In this document: in pieces, positions 34,181 through 43,648 of the stretch
Position numbering within the stretch: the stretch's first letter is position 1
How the letters are laid out: each line of letters begins with the position of its first letter
NCBI GenBank assembly: GCA_016125085.1
Contig: WGMM01000016.1
Span: 35,893-99,892, forward strand
Source: a bacterium
Lineage (GTDB): Bacteria > Planctomycetota > Planctomycetia > Isosphaerales > Isosphaeraceae
Direction of reading: 5' to 3'
DNA: 64,000 bases
Translations under genes and position numbers: made by a program
The notes under the pieces: generated by a model
Database searches by the model: none
What the model saw: only the letters and a program-made list of their open reading frames with translations
Told to the model about the DNA's origin: nothing

Positions 34181-35860
34181 TTAACGCGACCGCTCTTCCG
34201 TCCCGCCCGTGTGCTGAATCGCCACCAGCAGCCGCACGCCCATCAGCACGGCCACGAAGCAGCCGATCGAGCCGAAGACCGATGTGCCGTAGAGCGTCGG
34301 CGGTGTCTGGCGGCTCCACAAAAGGCTCGAGCCGGTGAAAAGCGCCGTGCACAAAAGGCCCTGAACCAGCCGGTTCACGGCCGATTCGATGCGGCGGTGC
34401 TCGAGCCTGATCGACAGCCGCCCCGATTCGAGTTGATCCAGCAGCGTGCCCAGGTTGCTGGGCAGGTCGCGCACGAGCTGGGAGAAGTCGACCATCAGCC
34501 GCCGGGCGTACATCAGCTGACCCTTGAAATTCAGATGCCGCCGTAGCGAAGTCTGATAATAGGGCATCAGCAGTTCGGCCAGGTTGAATCGCGGGTTCAG
34601 CAGCCGGCTCGTGCCTTCCAGCATCACCAGCACCTTGATGAGCATGGCGTATTGCGGCGAGAGCACGATGTGGTGCTTGCGCACGATGGCCGTCACGTTC
34701 TGCAGCACGGCCGAAATGTTCAACAGCCGGATCGGCACGTCGACATAATCGCTGATGAACTCGGCAAGGTCCTGCCGCAGGGCGAGCCGGTCCAGGTTTT
34801 CAGGCGTCGAACCGATGCGCCGGATGACGTCTTCCAGCAGGCGAATGTCCTGCTCGACGACGGCCTCCAGCATCGTTTCGACATTCCCGCGCGAGGTGTC
34901 GTCCAGAACGCTCACCATGCCGCCGTCGAGCAGGATGATCCGCCCGCCTGAATCGACGAGAATGTTCCCCGGGTGCGGGTCGGCGTGGTAGAAGCCGTCG
35001 CGGAAGATCATGTTCAGGAAGATGTTCGCCCCGCGTTCGGCCAGGTCGGTGTCGGAGACGCCCATGGCCTTGATCTTGGCGATCTCACGGACGGGCACAC
35101 CCTCGACGTACTCCATCGTCAGCACTTTGTCGGTGCACAGCTCCTGAATCGGCTGGGGGAATTTCACCAGCGGATCTTCCGCGAAGTTGCTCGTGAAACG
35201 CTCCAGGTTCAGGGCCTCGCGGAGGAAGTTCAGCTCCTTGCGCATCACGCGCCGCATTTCGGTCACGAGCGCCTTCGGCTTCACCAGCCGAAGTTCCCGG
35301 TCATAGGCCTCGGCCCATTCGGCGAGCTGAAGCATGATGCGGAAGTCGGTCTCGATCCGCTGGCTGATCTTCGGGTGCTGGATTTTGACGACCACCTGGC
35401 GGCCGTCGAACAGCTTCGCCCGGTGCACCTGGCCGATCGAGGCCGAGGCCAGGGCGACGTCGTCGAACTCGGCGAACAGGTCTTCCGGATGTTTGTCGAA
35501 CTGCTCGTGGATGCTCCGGCGCACGACTTCCGGCGGATCGGCCGGCACGTCGGCCTGGAGTTTTCTCAGTTCTTCGGCCACTTCCGGGCCGACGAGGTCC
35601 GCACGCGTCGACAGAATCTGCCCGATCTTGATCGCCGTGGTGCCCAGCTCGGTGATCGCCAGGCGAATCCGTTCCGCCTGGGAAAGGTCGTAAATTCTTA
35701 CGCCGTCAGGCCCTTTGAACAGGCTCGAAATCCGGTCCGGCAGGCCGACTTCGAGCTGGTTCATCCAGTCAGCCAGGCCGTATTTCAGCAGGATCGTGAC
35801 GACTTCCCTGAACCGGCCGGCATCGCGAGCGAGTTGAGGAGGCAGCGGAAATCGCATCAT
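34181..35860 (-). CDS. UbiB/AarF (ABC1) family protein kinase-like protein
   Basis: A 559-residue UbiB/ABC1 atypical kinase. The family's KxGQ motif (IKIGQILSTRADLVG), an Ala-rich nucleotide loop (ASASIGQVHRA), VVKIQHP, HADPHPGNI and LLDGGMV (the DFG position) are all visible. The C-terminus has two hydrophobic helices. UbiB-type proteins support quinone or other isoprenoid lipid synthesis, probably as ATPases. Length is normal. It lies 95 bases upstream of the SGNH hydrolase gene on the same strand. Confidence 0.92.
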   Translation of the reverse strand: MMRFPLPPQLARDAGRFREVVTILLKYGLADWMNQLEVGLPDRISSLFKGPDGVRIYDLSQAERIRLAITELGTTAIKIGQILSTRADLVGPEVAEELRKLQADVPADPPEVVRRSIHEQFDKHPEDLFAEFDDVALASASIGQVHRAKLFDGRQVVVKIQHPKISQRIETDFRIMLQLAEWAEAYDRELRLVKPKALVTEMRRVMRKELNFLREALNLERFTSNFAEDPLVKFPQPIQELCTDKVLTMEYVEGVPVREIAKIKAMGVSDTDLAERGANIFLNMIFRDGFYHADPHPGNILVDSGGRIILLDGGMVSVLDDTSRGNVETMLEAVVEQDIRLLEDVIRRIGSTPENLDRLALRQDLAEFISDYVDVPIRLLNISAVLQNVTAIVRKHHIVLSPQYAMLIKVLVMLEGTSRLLNPRFNLAELLMPYYQTSLRRHLNFKGQLMYARRLMVDFSQLVRDLPSNLGTLLDQLESGRLSIRLEHRRIESAVNRLVQGLLCTALFTGSSLLWSRQTPPTLYGTSVFGSIGCFVAVLMGVRLLVAIQHTGGTEERSR

Positions 35861-35986
35861 GAGCGGCTCGACCCGTTCGGCTTTCGGAAGGACGGAAAAT
35901 TCCCGGCGGATTCGCTTCGATGCGTCATCATAATCGAACGAGTCTCAGATACCCAACCGGCGAAGCAGGTTCCGGCATCTGACGAA

Positions 35987-36022
35987 CGACCCCGGCGGCT
36001 TGCGAAGAAGCCCCCGGGGTCG
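35987..36022. repeat. Strong hairpin after the DUF1559 gene
   Basis: CGACCCCGG at 35987-35995 pairs with CCGGGGTCG at 36014-36022, and an inner stem (GGCTT with AAGCC) continues it. It sits 30 bases past the stop of the leftward DUF1559 gene, but no T-run follows on either strand, so it is a hairpin of uncertain function rather than a standard terminator. Confidence 0.6.
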
Positions 36023-36051
36023 AGATTCGAAACGCGGAATTCGAGGTGGTA

Positions 36052-37044
36052 TCAATAAGAATCGGCGCTGATCACTTCGCTGCCGTTGCGGGTGGCGAGG
36101 CCGGCGTAGACGTGCTCGTTGATCGTGTCCTTGATGAACCGCACGGAACCGTCGCCGAACAGGAAGTTCACGCCGCCGGGGTGGCGGCTCCAGTAATCCT
36201 CGACGTGAGCCTTCGGCTGGTTCGGCGTTCGCGGCGCTTCGCCTTCCTCAACCTCGATCGGCCCGAGGATCATGCAGAAGGACTCTTCCGGATCGGGCAC
36301 GAACTTGTTCGTGCCGCCTTCGAAAGACGACGTGGTGAACAGCCAGCCGCCGATGGCCCGGCCCGTCCAGGTGACATAGCTCAGGTTATGGCTCCGTTCG
36401 CCGACGACGAATGTGTTCGATGATCCGTCCGTCATCTGGGCGACGCCCACACGGCTGTTGCGGAAGAACGTGCCGTTGCCCCGGCCCGGGGCCTCGCCGA
36501 TCTCGCCGACGCCGTAAACGCCGATGTAGTTCGAAGTGCCGACGGTGTAGATCGTCTGCGTGTTGGTTTCGTCCCGCACGGGTACCTTGTTGGGCGTGAA
36601 GTCGGACGGGCAGAGGAACGTGGCGATGCGCGACAATTGGGCCGTTTCGTTGGCCGCGTAGGTCATCGTCAGGCTGAAATTGATCGCGCTGTGGATGGGG
36701 GCCTGCTCCATCTGCGGCAGGATCTGGCTGGCCCAGCCCCAGCCGGGGCCGATGTCATCTTCGGCCGTGCCTTCGTCGCCGCTGTCGCGACGGAAGTGGC
36801 TCACGTATCCCGGCGGAAACGTGCCGTGAATTTCATGATAGGTATGCAGGGCGATACCGATCTGCTTGAGGTTGTTGAGGCACTGGGCTCGTCGGGCGGC
36901 TTCGCGGGCCGACTGGACCGCGGGCAGCAGAAGACTGATGAGCACGGCGATGATGGCGATGACGACGAGCAATTCGATCAGCGTGAAGCCGACTCGGGAA
37001 CTGCGGCGCAAGCCCGCCGGGGCAGAGATTGTGCATTCAGGCAT
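36052..37044 (-). CDS. DUF1559 prepilin-like protein
   Basis: A 330-residue pseudopilin-like protein of the planctomycete DUF1559 family. The prepilin cleavage motif is at [18 protein letters not shown], followed by [19 protein letters not shown] and [14 protein letters not shown]; the C-terminus has the family's [15 protein letters not shown]. These proteins are exported via a type II secretion-like route and cleaved by a prepilin peptidase. Many copies are usual per planctomycete genome; the function is unknown. Confidence 0.9.
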   Translation of the reverse strand: MPECTISAPAGLRRSSRVGFTLIELLVVIAIIAVLISLLLPAVQSAREAARRAQCLNNLKQIGIALHTYHEIHGTFPPGYVSHFRRDSGDEGTAEDDIGPGWGWASQILPQMEQAPIHSAINFSLTMTYAANETAQLSRIATFLCPSDFTPNKVPVRDETNTQTIYTVGTSNYIGVYGVGEIGEAPGRGNGTFFRNSRVGVAQMTDGSSNTFVVGERSHNLSYVTWTGRAIGGWLFTTSSFEGGTNKFVPDPEESFCMILGPIEVEEGEAPRTPNQPKAHVEDYWSRHPGGVNFLFGDGSVRFIKDTINEHVYAGLATRNGSEVISADSY

Positions 37045-37189
37045 AGGGGAGAATCTCCGAAAATCGATCGGTTATGAGGAAAATCGATGAAGACGGCACC
37101 GAACGAACGGACGGAAACATCCGGTTTCAGGTGCGAAGGAATGCGACCGGACAGAACCTATCGGTCCGATCCGGCACGAAATACGTAAT

Positions 37190-37573
37190 TCAGGAAATCG
37201 AAAAGGGTGGGGCGCGAGGGTTTACGCCTGACAGGCAATCTTCGGAGATCAGGACGATCGCGACTTCGCGGACGTCCTCGGCCGGAACTTGATCCGGCAG
37301 TTCGGCGGGAACCGTGACATCTGTCCCGAACGCCTTGCAGGTGACGCAGACCGGGCAATCGGCCGTCGTGAACAGGTCCGACTTCAGGGCCGCCCAGTGG
37401 GCCGTGTCGTCCTCCTGGTGTTCGACCGTCTCGGCCGAAAGATCATGCGAGCACCCGAGCGACTCATGCAGAAAGCCCGACCCGAACGCGCAAGCGAGCA
37501 TCCAGACCGCCGAGAAGGCGATCACGAGTTGCCGTGCTGTTGGGAAGAGCTTGCGATACATGCGTCGAATCAC
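37190..37573 (-). CDS. Small exported protein with CPVC motif (DUF2946-like)
   Basis: A 127-residue exported protein. The N-terminus (MIRRMYRKLF, hydrophobic QLVIAFSAVWMLACAFG) is signal-like. The mature part has FTTADCPVCVTCKA (C-x-x-C-x-x-C) and ends NPRAPPFSIS, the R-x-P-P end seen in DUF2946-type proteins. The Cys cluster could bind metal. ATG 37561 is an alternative start. The assignment to DUF2946 is tentative. Confidence 0.5.
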   Translation of the reverse strand: MIRRMYRKLFPTARQLVIAFSAVWMLACAFGSGFLHESLGCSHDLSAETVEHQEDDTAHWAALKSDLFTTADCPVCVTCKAFGTDVTVPAELPDQVPAEDVREVAIVLISEDCLSGVNPRAPPFSIS

Positions 37574-37683
37574 TGCGTGTCGAAAAGGTCACCTCTCATA
37601 TGATAAAAGCGCGAAGCGGATACGTAAACATGGTTTCGACCTGAATCGAGCGATAAATTCCAGGGCGGATTCGATCGAGTGAA

Positions 37684-39135
37684 TCACGCCAGAATCTCCG
37701 GAATCACCTTCCCGCCGATGTCCGTCAGGCGTTCGAAGCGGCCGTCGTGCAGCACTTCCAGCGCGGTGTGGTCCAGGCCCATCGTGTGCAGGATCGTGGC
37801 GTGAACGTCACGCACGTGGGTTTTCTTGTCCACGGCGTAAAGGCCGATTTCGTCGGTCGCGCCATAAGTCGTGCCGCCCTTGATGCCGCCGCCGGCCAGC
37901 CACATCGAATAGCCGTGCGGGTTGTGGTCGCGGCCCTTGCCGCCGCCTTTGCCTTCGGAAAGAGGCGTGCGGCCGAACTCGCCGCCCCAGATCACCAGGG
38001 TTTCGTCCAGCATCCCGCGCCGTTTCAGATCTTTCACCAGGGCCGCCGTCGGCTGGTCGGTCAGGCCCGCCATGCGGCCGTGGTTGGCTTCCAGGTCGCT
38101 GTGGGCGTCCCACTGGTTTTCGCTCGACCCGCCCGAGGCCAGCACCAGCACGAACCGGACGCCACGTTCCACCAGCCGCCGGGCCATCAGGCACTGGCGG
38201 GCGAAGTGGTCCGTCGGCTCCTGGCCCACGCCGTAAAGGGCCAGCGTCTCTGCGGATTCGCGATTCAGGTCAACGGCCTCAGGCGCGGCCGCCTGCATGC
38301 GGAAGGCCAGTTCGTAGCTGGCGATGCGGGCGGCGAGTTCGGTGTCGTCCGGTGAAGAGAGCGACCGGTTCAGCTCCAGCACGTTTTCCAGAATCGCCCG
38401 CTGCCGCTTCGCCGAGACTCCGGCCGGTGGCGTCAGGTTGTCCAGCGGCCGTTCGCCGCCTCGGAAGACGGTGCCGTCGTAAACCACGGGCAGATATCCG
38501 CTGGACCACAGCGGCTTACCGGCTTCCGTCGCGCCGAATTTCGAAAGCAGGACGACGTACGAAGGCAAGTTCCGTGTCTCGCAGCCCAGGCCATAGCCCA
38601 GCCATGAGCCGAGGCTCGGGTGCCCGCCGACGATCCGGCCCGACATCAGCTGATACTGGGCCGTTTCGTGGATGAAGCTGTCGCTGTGGCAGGAGCGGAT
38701 CACGGCGATGTCGTCGGCGATCGTCGCAGTGTGGGGCAGGAAGTCGGAAATCTCGATGCCCGATTCGCCCCTTTTGGCGAATTTGCGCGGGCTGGCCATG
38801 ATGACGTCGCTGTCGCGCAGGAACTGCGTTTCGATCCCCTTGAACGAGTCCGGCAGCTTTTGCCCGTGGTATTTCGTGAGCGTCGGCTTCGGGTCGAACA
38901 GGTCGATCTGGCTGGGCCCGCCGCACATGAAGAGCATGATGCAGGCCTTGGCCCTGGCGGGGTGGTGCGTCGGCTTGGGCGCGAGCGGGTCGACGGAACC
39001 GTCCGCGGCCCGCGACTCGTTCAGCATGCATGATAAAGCCAGGGCCCCGAACCCGGAGGCCGAGCGTTCGAGCATGCGGCGGCGGTTGAGCGGGGATGTC
39101 GGGCGATGGTGTGCGAATGGGTCGTTCGGGTGCAT
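37684..39135 (-). CDS. DUF1501 (sulfatase-like) protein with Tat-like signal
   Basis: A 483-residue planctomycete DUF1501 protein. The N-terminus has a twin-arginine-like signal (NRRRMLERSASGFGALALSC). ACIMLFMCGGPSQIDLFDPKP begins the alkaline-phosphatase-like fold, and FGRTPLSEGKGG and KGRDHNPHGY are family motifs near the predicted metal site. It ends 6 bases after the start of nothing else on this strand; its partner, the DUF1549/DUF1553 gene, lies immediately upstream with a 6-base gap, so the two form one operon. The biochemical role of this pair is not established. Confidence 0.92.
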   Translation of the reverse strand: MHPNDPFAHHRPTSPLNRRRMLERSASGFGALALSCMLNESRAADGSVDPLAPKPTHHPARAKACIMLFMCGGPSQIDLFDPKPTLTKYHGQKLPDSFKGIETQFLRDSDVIMASPRKFAKRGESGIEISDFLPHTATIADDIAVIRSCHSDSFIHETAQYQLMSGRIVGGHPSLGSWLGYGLGCETRNLPSYVVLLSKFGATEAGKPLWSSGYLPVVYDGTVFRGGERPLDNLTPPAGVSAKRQRAILENVLELNRSLSSPDDTELAARIASYELAFRMQAAAPEAVDLNRESAETLALYGVGQEPTDHFARQCLMARRLVERGVRFVLVLASGGSSENQWDAHSDLEANHGRMAGLTDQPTAALVKDLKRRGMLDETLVIWGGEFGRTPLSEGKGGGKGRDHNPHGYSMWLAGGGIKGGTTYGATDEIGLYAVDKKTHVRDVHATILHTMGLDHTALEVLHDGRFERLTDIGGKVIPEILA

Positions 39136-39141
39136 CGGGGG

Positions 39142-41919
39142 TCACTCCACATAGAGCCATTCGACGGAATTGACGACCGTCAAAGCGACGTCGGTCCAGA
39201 TCTCCGAAGCGTCCGCCCCGGCTTCGCATGCGGCTTTCGTCCGGGCCAGGATCTGCTGAAGCTTGCTTGCAAGAGCATTCGTCGGATCACGGCCCGTCAC
39301 GTGCCGATAGAGCGCCGCCAGCCGTACGGCATCGGTCGCACCTGCAGCATATGCCCGATTGCCGATCGCCCGGGCACGTTCGATGATCCACGGGTGGTTG
39401 AGCATCGCCAGCGACTGCAGGGCATGGGTCGACTGATTCCTGCGGGCGCAGCTGGTCATCGAATCAGGCTGGTCGAATTCTTCGAGAATCGGCAGAACCA
39501 GGTTCCGGTCCACGATCAGATAGATTGACCGCACCATCGCTGCGTTTTTGTCGGGTGTGGGTCGCCAGGCGGTTTTGAGCCGCTGCAGTACCTCGGGCGG
39601 CAGTTCAGGAGCGATGCCAGGGCCGCCGCGATGGTCGCGCCGCAATTCGCCGCTGATTTGCAGCAGGCCGTCGCGCAGCTCTTCGGCCGTCAGCCTGCGG
39701 CGATTCTGGCGTGAGAACAGCTCATTGAGCGGGTCGGCCTTGAGGGCTTCGGCCGTCGGTCTCGAGCTTTGCCGGAATGCCAGGCTCGCGACGATCTGCC
39801 GGTGCAGCCGTTTGATGCTCCAGCCATGCCGGACGAAGTCGTCGGCCAGCCAATCGAGCAGTTCGGGATGGGTCGGATCCTCGCCCAGCTCGCCGAAGTT
39901 GTTGGCCGTGGCGACGATCCCCCTGCCGAAATGCTGCTGCCAGATGCGATTGACGATCACCCTCGCCACCTGCCCCTGGCTGGTCATCCAGCGTGCCAGC
40001 CGCAGCCTGCGGCCCGTCGTCGAGCCTTCGGCGGGACGCTCTACGCCGAACGAATCTTCCGTGCCATCGGCAAAAAACGCCGAGGGAGGGCGGGGGTCGA
40101 CCATGCCGGACTTGCGGTCGATCTCGCCCCGGTGCAGAAGATAGGTCGCCGGAGCGATCGGTCCGGCGTCTTTCAGGCCCCAGGCGGTCGGCAGGGGGGC
40201 GGGCCGCCGGGCGCGCAAGGCCTTCAGGCGGGCTTCTTCGGCCGCGATGGCTTTTCGTTCGTCGGCGGTCAGTTCGGCCGAGATTTCAGCCTCTTTCGGC
40301 TCGAGTTCAAGCTCGACGACTTTCACCAGGGCCGCTTCCGCGTCCGTGCGCTGGTCGTAGGGCTTTTCCAGGGCGGTTCTGGTCGATGTGTCCAGCTTCG
40401 ATTTGCGGATATCCCGCAGACGGCGTGCGGCACCGTCGCGAATTTCCTGAATGCGGGCTTCGTGCGGTTCCATGGCCCGACGAACTCGCTGGGATTCGGC
40501 CTCATGAGCGGTTCGCCGGGCAGCGGTTTCGAGCGGCAGTGCTGCCGGCTCCGCCGCGGCGAAAAAGGCTGCGAAGCGGTAATAATCGGCCTGGGGGATC
40601 GGGTCGATCTTGTGGTCATGGCAGCGGGCGCAGCCGATCGTCAGCCCCAGGAAGCTGAGGCTCACGTTCGAGACCATTTCGGTGATCAGTTCCTGGCGGT
40701 TGCGTTCCAGGTTCTGATTGCCCGAGTTCGTCCGGAACGGCCCCAGCCGGGCCATGCTCAGGGCGGGCAGGGCATCCGTCGGTGCGCCCGGCAGTTCGTC
40801 GGCCGCGAGCTGCTCGGTGAGGAAGCGGTCGAAGGGCTTGTCCGTCTCGAAAGCCGCGATGACGTAGTCGCGATATCGCCAGGCGTCGGCCCGCATGCCG
40901 TCGGCGGCGTAGCCGTCAGTGTCGGCGTAGCGCACGACGTCGAGCCAGAGCCGGGCCTGATTTTCGCCGTAGGCGGTCGAATTGAGATACTTTTCCGTCA
41001 GTTCGGCATAAGTTCGCTCGTCAGGATTTTCGCGAAACTTGCGAATGTCTTCATCGGCCGGGGGCAGGCCGGTCAGATTCCAGCAGAGCCGCCTAACCAG
41101 CGTTTCAGGCTCGGCGGGCGGCGAGAATCGCAGTTTTTTCGTCCCCAGCGATCGTGCCAGCCAGGCGTCGATCGGGCTGAGCCGCTGGCCGTCGGCATCC
41201 CGAACGTCTGGTACCTGTTCGACTTTCAACGGATGATAGACGTATCGTGCGGCCGCATCGGAATCGACGGGTTCGACTTCGATTTTCGGGACGGAGGGCG
41301 TCTTGCGGGCCAGATTCGAGCGGGCGGTCTCCGCGGCATCGAAGATCGGCCAGATTTCGTTGGCCCGAAATTCGTTGCGATCACCGTGATTGGAGCGGAG
41401 CACCCACTGGAAACGCTGCACGGAGAGCGGTTTGTCGAACAGGTGCGACTGGGGCTTGTCGTCGGCCGACTGACTGCCGCGGTAGACGACGGAATCGAAA
41501 ATGCCGGAATCGGGCGTGGATTCGACCCGAATTTCGAAATCCGCCAGGCGCCGCGCCGGTGCCGCCGATGCCGAAAGCACTTTCAGGCCAGCCAGTTCGA
41601 GCGTGCGGCCGTCGATCGCCTCGAACACGAATTCGAACGGCGGGCCCAGCGTCGTGCGCGTCAGGCCGGTCGCGATCCATTCCGAATCCGGGTCGCCGTC
41701 GCACACTTTCGGGCCCAGGTCGCGGTCGGTCGTCCCCGGGCCACGATACTGCGTCATCCGCAAAACCGGTAATGTTTTCGCTTCCGGCGGCTTCTGCCAG
41801 GGGCTGGCACCGGTCGAGCCTGTGATCTGAATCAGGCAGATGAATGTAGCCGCCAGCGTCGCGAAACCGGCGTTCGCGAAAAATCGGCGTATCATGAAGC
41901 GGATGGAGCGGGCTGCCAT
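39142..41919 (-). CDS. DUF1549/DUF1553 protein with discoidin-like N-terminal domain
   Basis: A 925-residue exported protein. After a signal helix (FFANAGFATLAATFICLIQI) residues ~50-215 look like a discoidin-type beta-sandwich (VCDGDPDSEWIATG, then FEFVFEAIDGRTLELAGLKV). DUF1549 follows (SPIDAWLARSLGTKK, RRLCWNLTGLPPADEDI), with the usual IGCARCHDHKIDPI CxxCH segment; DUF1553 closes the protein (RIWQQHFGRGIVATANNF, DDFVRHGWSIKRLHR). The N-terminal cytochrome domain common in such proteins is missing. It lies 6 bases upstream of the DUF1501 gene. The ATG at 41919 is used; 41895 is possible. Confidence 0.9.
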   Translation of the reverse strand: MAARSIRFMIRRFFANAGFATLAATFICLIQITGSTGASPWQKPPEAKTLPVLRMTQYRGPGTTDRDLGPKVCDGDPDSEWIATGLTRTTLGPPFEFVFEAIDGRTLELAGLKVLSASAAPARRLADFEIRVESTPDSGIFDSVVYRGSQSADDKPQSHLFDKPLSVQRFQWVLRSNHGDRNEFRANEIWPIFDAAETARSNLARKTPSVPKIEVEPVDSDAAARYVYHPLKVEQVPDVRDADGQRLSPIDAWLARSLGTKKLRFSPPAEPETLVRRLCWNLTGLPPADEDIRKFRENPDERTYAELTEKYLNSTAYGENQARLWLDVVRYADTDGYAADGMRADAWRYRDYVIAAFETDKPFDRFLTEQLAADELPGAPTDALPALSMARLGPFRTNSGNQNLERNRQELITEMVSNVSLSFLGLTIGCARCHDHKIDPIPQADYYRFAAFFAAAEPAALPLETAARRTAHEAESQRVRRAMEPHEARIQEIRDGAARRLRDIRKSKLDTSTRTALEKPYDQRTDAEAALVKVVELELEPKEAEISAELTADERKAIAAEEARLKALRARRPAPLPTAWGLKDAGPIAPATYLLHRGEIDRKSGMVDPRPPSAFFADGTEDSFGVERPAEGSTTGRRLRLARWMTSQGQVARVIVNRIWQQHFGRGIVATANNFGELGEDPTHPELLDWLADDFVRHGWSIKRLHRQIVASLAFRQSSRPTAEALKADPLNELFSRQNRRRLTAEELRDGLLQISGELRRDHRGGPGIAPELPPEVLQRLKTAWRPTPDKNAAMVRSIYLIVDRNLVLPILEEFDQPDSMTSCARRNQSTHALQSLAMLNHPWIIERARAIGNRAYAAGATDAVRLAALYRHVTGRDPTNALASKLQQILARTKAACEAGADASEIWTDVALTVVNSVEWLYVE

Positions 41920-42054
41920 CTGTGCGACCTCGCGGGCGATCGATCTCGATGAGGTCCGTGTTCGGAAACCAGGCGGGGTGCGGAGATATCGTTCCGCATG
42001 ATATCCATCATAACGACGGGTCATCGATTTGGGCAGACAAATCGGTGGGGGCCG

Positions 42055-43302
42055 TCAGTGCCTGTTTTCCCATTTGACGTTCGAAATCAGGGCCGCGTAA
42101 CGCAGGCCGTTGGCGAATTCCAGCGCGTCCTTCTGGCGGTTCTCAGGCTTTTTGCTGAGCGCCTTCAGGCAGACCCGTTCGATCGGCGCGGGGATCAGCG
42201 GATCGATCGAAGTCGGCGGGGGCGGTTCCTCGTCAATGATCGCCGAGATCAGGACTTTCGTGTCGGGCTGTTCGAAGGGCAGGCGGCCGGTGAGCATTTC
42301 GAAAAGGATCACGCCCAGTGCGTAAATATCCGTCGCCGGGCCGATTTCCGAAGTCCTGCCCTGAGCCTGTTCGGGCGCCATGTAACTGGGTGTGCCGATG
42401 ACCATGCCCGATTCGCGGTCGAGGTCGTCGAGCGTGGCCGCGATGCCGAAATCGCTGATCACCACCCGGCCGCCTTTTTCCAGCAGAATGTTGGCCGGTT
42501 TGATGTCCCTGTGGATCAGCCCCTCGGCATGTGCCACGTTGAGGATCTCAGCCACTTCCACACACAGCCGGACGGTCTCCGCGAAGGTCGGCTTCACGGT
42601 TCTCAGCCGCTTCGAAAGGTCTTCGCCTTCGATCAGTTCGCAGACGATGAACGCCAGCTCGTCCTGAACCCCGACATCGAAAATCGTGACGATACCCGGG
42701 GCATGGAACTTCGCGATCTTGCGGGCTTCCTCGATCAGCCGGTATTGCTCCACGTAACGCTGATGTGCAGGCAGGGCCCGCATCCGCTCGGGGCGCGTGA
42801 TCTTGATGGCCACCCGCCGGCCGAGTTCCGGGTCGAACGCCCGCCACACCTGGCCATGCCCGCCCTGGGCGATGAACTGCTCCAGATAATACCGGCCGAT
42901 GATGAGTCTCTGATTCCCGGCGTTTTTGACCGGCTCAGCCGGGTTTTCGAGCAGCCCAAGACCTTCGGCGGCAACGAGATCGAGCGCGCTGAACGTCGCC
43001 CCGGAGACGGTTCGGGAAGAAGCCGTGTCGACCATCGTGGGCTGATCGATCGTGGCCGGTTCGGACAGGTCGGTCATGATCCGTGTCATCGCATGCAGCG
43101 ATTCGATCTGGTCACGCACCCGGTCGACGATGTCCATGTCCTGAACGCACAACTCTTCGGCCTTGAGGTAGATGCCCTTCTCAGCCTGTTCTTCCCAGTG
43201 GTCCATCAGCTTGCGGACACGGGCGGTCGCCTCCACCGACGTGCGGACTGCCTTCGGCTCGGTGGAATCGATCGTGCCATCGACGGGCGTCTCGTTGGCC
43301 AT
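42055..43302 (-). CDS. Serine/threonine protein kinase
   Basis: A 415-residue soluble Hanks-type kinase. An N-terminal region of about 130 residues with no recognised domain precedes the kinase: Gly-loop AQGGHGQVW (residues 145-153), VAIK (Lys167), HRDIKPAN (264-271, catalytic Asp266), DFG (284-286), then GTPSYMAPEQ and DIYALGVILFEMLTGRLPF. All key residues are present. There is no PASTA or membrane segment. It is transcribed leftward, divergent from the SDR gene. Such kinases are very numerous in planctomycetes. Confidence 0.95.
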   Translation of the reverse strand: MANETPVDGTIDSTEPKAVRTSVEATARVRKLMDHWEEQAEKGIYLKAEELCVQDMDIVDRVRDQIESLHAMTRIMTDLSEPATIDQPTMVDTASSRTVSGATFSALDLVAAEGLGLLENPAEPVKNAGNQRLIIGRYYLEQFIAQGGHGQVWRAFDPELGRRVAIKITRPERMRALPAHQRYVEQYRLIEEARKIAKFHAPGIVTIFDVGVQDELAFIVCELIEGEDLSKRLRTVKPTFAETVRLCVEVAEILNVAHAEGLIHRDIKPANILLEKGGRVVISDFGIAATLDDLDRESGMVIGTPSYMAPEQAQGRTSEIGPATDIYALGVILFEMLTGRLPFEQPDTKVLISAIIDEEPPPPTSIDPLIPAPIERVCLKALSKKPENRQKDALEFANGLRYAALISNVKWENRH

Positions 43303-43648
43303 CTATGGGTCTCTCCCGATCCACGTCGAATCAGGCCCGCATTCTGGTGCGACACCAGCGGCCCGGTTGCGAAGGGTGCGTTCCACGCCGCAATCGAACG
43401 AAAGTTGCGGCATCCCCATTATGTTCGATCGTCGATGGAAAAGAAAATCGTTCGTGCCGGTTCGCCCCGGCATCGTGCCGTCGTATTCGACACCGTCGTG
43501 CGATCTTCCCAGCCGATTCGATCGATCGCCGAACAAAACTGCCCTGAGACGCCACACCCGTTCGTCTGGATCTCTTCCGCACATGATCGATGAGCGGTTA
43601 CATTGTCGGCATCCGTCTGCAGCCACGGGAGCGAGATCGATAAGTCAC
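43303..43648. other. Divergent intergenic region
   Basis: About 345 bases between the leftward kinase gene and the rightward SDR gene. It must hold both promoters, but I cannot point to a good -35/-10 pair. Open frames in it are short and unconvincing. No repeats or RNA genes were seen. Confidence 0.35.
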
